The notes under the pieces were generated by a model, which searched no databases, was not told where the DNA came from, and saw only the letters and a program-made list of their open reading frames with translations. The translations under genes and the position numbers were made by a program. From Balneolales bacterium (GTDB lineage Bacteria > Bacteroidota > Rhodothermia > Balneolales > Natronogracilivirgulaceae), in assembly GCA_007127665.1 (NCBI GenBank), contig SKYY01000070.1:1-6138 (forward strand): a stretch of DNA of 6,138 nt, given 5' to 3'. Shown one piece after another: positions 6,099-6,138 of the stretch (positions are counted from its first letter, which is position 1; each line of letters begins with the position of its first letter).

Positions 6099-6138
6099 AC
6101 AAGAGCCCATAAAGCAGGAAGGAACCATTGTGGAAGCA
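6091..6138 (+). CDS. infA: translation initiation factor IF-1, 3'-truncated by the window edge
   Basis: IF-1 binds the A site of the 30S subunit and helps IF-2 and IF-3 in start-codon selection. Only 16 codons are visible, MAKQEPIKQEGTIVEA, which match the start of the IF-1 OB-fold (E. coli MAKEDNIEMQGTVLE), including the conserved Gly-Thr. The ATG lies inside the last codons of map in another frame, and the map TAA (6096-6098) comes just after it, so the genes overlap by 8 nt. No Shine-Dalgarno sequence is seen upstream, which makes translational coupling to map likely. The position after map is the usual one in the Bacteroidota and relatives. The rest of the protein is outside the window, so its integrity cannot be judged. 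Confidence 0.9.
   Translation, partial: MAKQEPIKQEGTIVEA

Noticed and set aside
1..6138. A previously undescribed system hidden in the operon
   Set aside because: All but about 170 bases belong to recognised housekeeping genes with intact motifs, no gap exceeds 26 nt, and no extra gene, fusion or insertion was found.

Overview
This window is an internal stretch of a bacterial ribosomal-protein operon (the spc operon). Every gene is on the + strand. In order they are rplN (5' end cut off by the window), rplX, rplE, rpsN, rpsH, rplF, rplR, rpsE, rplO, secY, map and the first 16 codons of infA. Intergenic gaps are 4 to 26 nt, and map overlaps infA by 8 nt. There is no non-coding stretch longer than 26 nt, and I see no RNA gene, mobile element, CRISPR array or convincing terminator.

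Organism. Several features point to the FCB assemblage (Bacteroidota, Balneolota, Rhodothermota or Chlorobiota relatives). These are the secY-map-infA order with no adk between secY and map, the short 89-residue zinc-free S14, a SecY tail ending in HYDGFMKTGRIRGRRR, and the lack of a Shine-Dalgarno sequence ahead of many genes. Base composition is near 50% G+C by eye. The missing L30 gene and the few good Shine-Dalgarno sites argue mildly against a typical Bacteroides or Flavobacterium and for a deeper branch, such as a Balneolota- or Rhodothermota-like lineage. That placement is inference.

Layout. Bases 1-3952 encode nine ribosomal proteins, six large-subunit (L14, L24, L5, L6, L18, L15) and three small-subunit plus S5 (S14, S8, S5), giving ten when rplN is counted as partial. 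Bases 3977-5281 encode SecY, the channel of the general secretion translocon. Bases 5286-6098 encode type I methionine aminopeptidase, which trims the initiator Met from new proteins. From base 6091 the start of IF-1 is visible. The operon therefore joins ribosome assembly (including the 5S rRNA binders L5 and L18), protein export, N-terminal maturation and translation initiation.

All the genes look intact with their key residues conserved. The window is ordinary housekeeping DNA and I found no evidence of a new system. The points worth a second look are the absence of rpmD (L30) between rpsE and rplO, a strong inverted repeat early in rplE (near the place where S8 controls the E. coli spc operon), a GNRA-capped hairpin within map, and mixed use of Shine-Dalgarno sites.
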